Shown here: piece after piece, positions 60,701 to 64,000 of the stretch | Layout: each line of letters opens with the position of its first letter | How positions within the stretch are numbered: position 1 is the stretch's first letter | NCBI GenBank assembly: GCA_035362335.1 | Contig: DAOSDL010000002.1 | Span: 186,001 to 250,000, forward strand | Reading direction: 5' to 3' | Length of the DNA: 64,000 nt | Source: JAOSJT01 sp035362335 | GTDB lineage: Bacteria > Bacteroidota > Ignavibacteria > SZUA-365 | Made by a program: the position numbers and the translations under genes | The notes under the pieces: generated by a model | Seen by the model: only the letters and a program-made list of their open reading frames with translations | Told to the model about the DNA's origin: nothing | The model's database searches: none

Positions 60701-63029
60701 GATCGTCGTAGCTGATCGTGGTCATGGTGCGCTTGTAAATACGACGGGGTTCGAGGCAGTACGGATCGACCCAATCACGAATCAACCATTCGACCAGCGG
60801 CTTGAGTTGCACCTCGTGTTCGAAACTGTTTTCCCCACCGACCGAAAACAGGATGCGATTGTCCATGGGATGCGGCGGACGCGATTCATGCTCGATGATT
60901 TTGTCGATCACGGCATCGGCGGCGGCGGGTGTTTCAGCCGGTATACGGCCAATGGACAAATACGGTGTGGGATCGCTGGCGGAAGTGCTGAATCGCACAT
61001 AGTGATTGTCGCTCGCCGGATTGCCCCACGTGGGAACGTAATCCACGCGCGTGGAATTACTCTTGCGCTGTTTCGCATCCCAACTCGCATCGCCGATAAT
61101 CACGGCGAAGCGCGGACGCGGCTCGCGCCATTGCTCCCAGGCGTTGCGCATGAATGCCCTGATGGCCGACGGTGCCTTGTGCCCATGGTTGAACTCACGG
61201 TAAATGTCTTCCACCGAAGCGATCACGGTGCTGAAGCCATCCGTGCGCGCCCGATAGTCCGCGAGCCGTTGCGCCTGTGCCAGAAACAGCGGATGCGTGA
61301 TGATGATATAGTCGGCCTGACGCGCGGGCGAAGCAAGGTCCGCGTACTCGAAGCGCCGCACCGACAGCGGAGCGCGGGGCGTTGTGAACAACAGATAGCT
61401 GGCCGTGCCGTCCACTGCGAGTCGCATTCCGGCGGCATCCAGTTCCACACCGTCGAGTATCGCACCACTGCGCAGATTGATGCCGCGCGTCGCAACAGCT
61501 TGCGGCGGCAAGCTCAGCAATGCGCGAGCGGGCAGCTCCGGTCCGACACCGATGCCACCGTCGACGAGCAACTCTTCTTCAATGGGCACACTGCTGCGCA
61601 GGTAACGGAGATCGGCCCAATCCACATAAATGCGTTCGATGGAACAGACAGGATCCTCGGGCGGACATTCCTTGATGCCGACATTGCGAAAGACCAGAGC
61701 ATTTTCTCCATCGCGCAGCAGCGCGCCATCCACCGGTACACGCAGCCGCAGCGTGTCGTACGAGGCGAGCGTGTCGTCGAACACCACGCCACCGTTGATG
61801 CTCACACGCACACGCGAGGGATCGCGCGAAGCGCCTTTTACGCGAAACTCCAGCGAGGCTTCGCCTCCGCGGGGCTGCGCGAGCGTGAACGGGATTGCGA
61901 GACTGTCCTTTTTCAACAGATACTTCCACATCCAGGTCTCGCCCGGGACACGCTCGCTGTTCTCCATGTCCTGATACTCCAGGTCGCCGCGATGGTATTC
62001 CAGATCCCGCTCCAGCCGCAGGCGTGCGGGCAGAGCATCCACCGCCACCGCGCCGGGGAAGGACGCCGGACGCACATCCTCCGTCCCTCCGCGCGGACCC
62101 GCTTCCCCATCCCATTCGAGGAAGAACACATTGCCATCGTCCCATTCGTCGAAGTACTCGCCGTCGCTGCCTTCCTTGCGCGGAGCGTACCACTCCAGCG
62201 CATCGCTGCCGTCCAGGCGGCCGTCCTCTTCGCCGCGCACCTGTATCGGATGCGGAACTCCGTTGAGCCAGAGTCGCAGGCGCCGGGGATCCGCGCTCGC
62301 CGGCAAGCCCGCGGCGAGCAATTCCTCTGCGCCAAGTCGGTACACGCCAGCTTCCCCGGTGCGAATTTCCAGACGCGATCCCGTCGCGCGCGCGGCGGCT
62401 TTTCCGATCGCGGCTGCCGCGTTCCGCAGCCACTGCCGCGCATCCGAGGCATTCACCACGTCACGCAGCGACGAATGATCCGACGAGGGCGGCAACATAC
62501 CGCCGATTTCACCAGCAACTTCATTCCCTTCTATGCGAATGTCTATATCGAGACGGCGCGCCCATCGCAGCCCACCCGCGGCGGGCAAGGCGGGATGCAC
62601 ACGCAATCCACCGACGGTGAGACCATCGCGCACACTCACCGGCGTGCTTTCCACCCACGTGCTGGCATGGACGCCTCGCGGCGTTGCTCCACCGTATGGA
62701 GCGAGATCAGCAGCCAGCACGTCCTCCTGCGCGCTACGCACGCGCGCAACGAGACGCGATCCCGCGGGCAGACCAAAGGCCAGGTGCAGCGTGGGCAAAT
62801 CGGGCAGGCCAACCTGGACACGGGTGTCGAAACCGGGCATGAGTACGCGGGAATAGGCGGGATCACCCGGCATGCGCAACACGCGCGGTTCGGGATTGTC
62901 CATGATCAGACGCCACTGCGTTGCCGAAAGACGCTCAAGTCGATAGGGTGGCGGCGCCTGCGCCCGCATGTGCATTGGGGCAAGTGCCGCGCATAACGCA
63001 ACGACGAGTAAAGCGGAGCGAAGGATCAT
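57741..63029 (-). CDS. porU: C25-family (gingipain-type) cysteine peptidase with extra domains, PorU-like
   Basis: The product has 1762 aa with a signal peptide. The N-terminal half carries beta domains. The peptidase C25 domain (about 640-1000) has FSGHGG with His796 and ATMSCNTAHF with Cys826, the predicted catalytic pair, then QLCILGDPATHV. PorU is the T9SS sortase that removes sorting domains; characterised PorU is about 1150 aa, so this is far longer. Residues about 1212-1315 resemble an ILEI/FAM3-type domain, and the C-terminus (about 1665-1762) is FlgD/T9SS-like (WPSPTRGP, NRIPWDGRDEDG). It could instead be a secreted gingipain-like effector. It starts 4 bases after the glycosyltransferase. 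Confidence 0.78.
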   Translation of the reverse strand: MILRSALLVVALCAALAPMHMRAQAPPPYRLERLSATQWRLIMDNPEPRVLRMPGDPAYSRVLMPGFDTRVQVGLPDLPTLHLAFGLPAGSRLVARVRSAQEDVLAADLAPYGGATPRGVHASTWVESTPVSVRDGLTVGGLRVHPALPAAGGLRWARRLDIDIRIEGNEVAGEIGGMLPPSSDHSSLRDVVNASDARQWLRNAAAAIGKAAARATGSRLEIRTGEAGVYRLGAEELLAAGLPASADPRRLRLWLNGVPHPIQVRGEEDGRLDGSDALEWYAPRKEGSDGEYFDEWDDGNVFFLEWDGEAGPRGGTEDVRPASFPGAVAVDALPARLRLERDLEYHRGDLEYQDMENSERVPGETWMWKYLLKKDSLAIPFTLAQPRGGEASLEFRVKGASRDPSRVRVSINGGVVFDDTLASYDTLRLRVPVDGALLRDGENALVFRNVGIKECPPEDPVCSIERIYVDWADLRYLRSSVPIEEELLVDGGIGVGPELPARALLSLPPQAVATRGINLRSGAILDGVELDAAGMRLAVDGTASYLLFTTPRAPLSVRRFEYADLASPARQADYIIITHPLFLAQAQRLADYRARTDGFSTVIASVEDIYREFNHGHKAPSAIRAFMRNAWEQWREPRPRFAVIIGDASWDAKQRKSNSTRVDYVPTWGNPASDNHYVRFSTSASDPTPYLSIGRIPAETPAAADAVIDKIIEHESRPPHPMDNRILFSVGGENSFEHEVQLKPLVEWLIRDWVDPYCLEPRRIYKRTMTTISYDDLDTLIHEVNQGVSMFYFSGHGGTRVIDVGIERPDIFSNKGRYMLFATMSCNTAHFAEPFETGLNERFVLAPENGAIASLGTAGLGIIGYDYVVSRGMLRALVDSGLRSWGEILLAGKRELIRAFGTGDRSTINTSDQLCILGDPATHVMMARGPELLVRPEDIVTEPDILTEQQPARIRAVLRNVGLCMSDSVDVLLRVRGDGEVAHSERRRVAPFAVALPMEWEYDFAGVEGVVDVEITVDARDEVAEQREDNNVAVLVKTVQPRGIAQIFPLNHAVLPEGRAVEFVLANPSSIPESGSITVEVECAPRPDFATGVLRAQRDIEDVYTRLALGGLPGNVVLYWRARMLTDGVSGGWSPTRAFRLAATGRDDMWWQSDSGQLRQLALTAMRLDAEGALRLGTRTLELEVASGGFNGPFRTAITRVGDTDVSPNSRGFNIAVVEPVFGDVVATRNFDTYVDASVATDMAAYLRGIPDDHILLVAVLDDANGYPPVSPNGSNIIPELRNELKRFGATLIDSLGFRDSYALIASRARASAAREMHLVLGAVFFRDTIEVRAREGWCITQGLAPVNVMGALAWSGDLAPDGAAVDVRVLARDVAGRDTVLAAFEAVPAGQAVDVSGVRFPAQPFPRIALRVRDPQGSGGPVLRGLSLDYQSRFPEIGITSQVVRSERDSVLEGEPMRVRVEAHNAGRVDSGPFTALLRIPGEEGVPLSIDGIAVGSSRVMDFALPTAGRRGSMSYEVSLDAANTVVEYYRANNVYSREFRSGRDGETPELEVLFDGTRIANNDYVSPRPTIGIVLRDASPLPVTDTSAVQVFLDGRRVWLASDPAAQLSIGMDGSEKVRVLYVPTLSDGLHFLSVSGKDASGNAADSIPYQVRFYVTRTARIDQVLPWPSPTRGPMDITFRCTGAEPPLSAELRVYTLAGRLVRSMDVDAAQLRIGFNRIPWDGRDEDGDALANGVYFFKLRVRLAGEDIEQVGRFSVLR

Positions 63030-63033
63030 GCGA

Positions 63034-64000
63034 TCAGAACCGGAGTTGTTCGAGATACTTCCGTGCCAACAGGTCAAGATCGTAATTTTCCCGTACAAAG
63101 CGGTAGGCATTTCGCCCGAACCCCTCGCGCAGTTCCCCATCGTCGCGCAGGCGAAGAATCGCAGCGGCCAGCGCCTCGGCGTTCTCCGGAGGAATGGCGA
63201 TGCCGGCTTCGGCGTCTTCGAGTATGCGCCGCGCTTCGCCCTCCACACCCAGAATAATCGGACGCGCCGATCCCATGATTTCGAACATCTTCGAAGGAAT
63301 CACCGTGCGGAACAGCGGCGTGTCGCGCAACAGTACGAGCGCCACATCTATCTCGCGCAACAGTTGCGCCACACTCTCACGCGGCATGCGATCGAGAAAG
63401 GTGACGTTGTTCAGATCGTGCGCACAACGACGCAACGCCTCCTTGCGTGCGCCCTCCCCCACGAAGAGCAGGTGGATGTCGGACTCCCCGCGCAGCAGTC
63501 GCGCGGCGTCGATGGCGGTTTCCAGCGCATGCGCCATGCCATGCGTGCCAATGTAGGCGACAATGAACTTTCCCTCGAAGCGGGCGAGCAGCGCGCGCCG
63601 CTCGCTCCAGGCCGCCTCGAACAGCCGCGTGGACACACCGTTGGGTATGGTGACAATGCGCGCGGGATCAACGCCGCAAGCTTCGATGTGGTCGCGAAAG
63701 GCCGGGCTGACCACGCATATCCTGTCCGCGCGCCGGTACATGAAACGCTCGACACGGCGCAACACGCGCAGCAGCATGCCGTCTCCCGCGGCTTCAACGG
63801 CCCGAATCGAATCCGGCCACAGATCGCGAATCTCCAGCATCAGCGGCAAGCGTCGCAACGTCCGCAGCAACACGCCTGCGAGTCCCACGAAAAACTGCGG
63901 CGAACTCGCAATGCACACATCCACATCGCGCAGGCGCAGCGCGCCCAACACCGCCGTGATTCCGAAGGAGAGATAATTGATCGAGCGGCGCAACATCCCC
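63034..64000 (-). CDS. GT4-family glycosyltransferase (5' truncated by window edge)
   Basis: The frame is open through the right edge, so the N-terminal part is missing. The visible 322 residues match the WbuB-like GT4 type: MLEIRDLWPDS, VVSPAFRDHIEACGV, IPNGVSTRLF, VAYIGTHGMAHAL, LLFVGEGARKEALRR and PSKMFEIMGSARPIILGVEGEA, the nucleotide-sugar binding motif. It is a cytosolic or membrane-associated enzyme of surface polysaccharide synthesis. Adjacency to the PorU-like gene, 4 bases away, suggests a link between surface glycan and secreted-protein attachment; this is inference. Confidence 0.9.
   Translation of the reverse strand, partial: GMLRRSINYLSFGITAVLGALRLRDVDVCIASSPQFFVGLAGVLLRTLRRLPLMLEIRDLWPDSIRAVEAAGDGMLLRVLRRVERFMYRRADRICVVSPAFRDHIEACGVDPARIVTIPNGVSTRLFEAAWSERRALLARFEGKFIVAYIGTHGMAHALETAIDAARLLRGESDIHLLFVGEGARKEALRRCAHDLNNVTFLDRMPRESVAQLLREIDVALVLLRDTPLFRTVIPSKMFEIMGSARPIILGVEGEARRILEDAEAGIAIPPENAEALAAAILRLRDDGELREGFGRNAYRFVRENYDLDLLARKYLEQLRF

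Noticed and set aside
60261..62996. A 911-codon plus-strand open frame over the PorU-like gene
   Set aside because: Antisense shadow; no recognisable motif, and the minus frame has clear peptidase motifs.

Overview
The window reads as a chromosomal segment of a GC-rich, Gram-negative member of the Bacteroidota/Chlorobiota assemblage, most like the Ignavibacteria/Kapabacteria branch. This is inferred from content, not from a search. The supporting features are type IX secretion (T9SS) C-terminal sorting domains on several secreted proteins (including a YPNPFNPST motif), a PorU-like C25 peptidase and a PorZ-like double propeller, a complete Bat (Bacteroides aerotolerance) operon, and the cmk-ispH-rpsA block. 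Most promoters I can read are sigma70-like (TTGnnn-N17-TATATT or similar, often with TGC before the -10). There is no phage, integrase, transposase or CRISPR array; this is mostly core and cell-envelope DNA.

Layout. 1-2.6 kb: three overlapping genes (HisC-like PLP enzyme cut by the edge, CDP-alcohol phosphatidyltransferase, LicC/PntC-like nucleotidyltransferase) that look like a polar head-group pathway. 2.8-5.8 kb: L,D-transpeptidase lipoprotein and a di-haem cytochrome c. 6-10.5 kb: a 1500-residue fusion of acyl-adenylate synthetase, helical region, kinase-like region and GNAT domain. 10.8-16 kb: a 1736-residue repeat-rich secreted protein. 16.1-24.5 kb, minus strand: PorZ-like protein, ribH, PHP phosphoesterase, PEGA protein, propeller lipoprotein, and a metallopeptidase-propeller-barrel protein. 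24.6-31.2 kb, minus: fni, polyprenyl synthase, ptsH, ptsI, pgi and a second unrelated phosphoglucose isomerase. 31.4-33.2 kb: deoC and two SPOR-domain proteins. 33.3-34.9 kb: two paralogous outer-membrane barrel candidates. 35-43.4 kb, minus: moxR, DUF58, BatA to BatE and one accessory gene. 44-45.8 kb: radical SAM protein and an AlbA_2 regulator. 46.1-49.5 kb: gatE-gatD, the archaeal-type Glu-tRNA(Gln) amidotransferase. 49.5-57.1 kb: FMN reductase, MORN-like protein, rpsA, ispH, cmk, an Omp28-like T9SS cargo and a small Cys-rich protein. 57.5 kb: a tRNA-Gln(CUG) with its own promoter and terminator. 57.7-64 kb: PorU-like C25 peptidase and a glycosyltransferase cut by the right edge.

How the genes fit together. 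The envelope theme is strong: secretion and surface attachment (PorU-like, PorZ-like and their cargo), peptidoglycan remodelling (L,D-transpeptidase, SPOR proteins), outer-membrane barrels, head-group synthesis and the Bat system. Isoprenoid supply (ispH, fni, polyprenyl synthase) is split over two places, one of them tied to a regulatory-looking phosphotransfer pair (EI/HPr) and hexose-phosphate isomerases. The most unusual biology is the archaeal-type GatDE pair in a bacterial background, about 8 kb from a tRNA-Gln with the bacterial U1:A72 pair. The second is the adenylation/kinase-like/GNAT megaprotein. Three gene-poor gaps carry short-period (8-9 nt) repeats.
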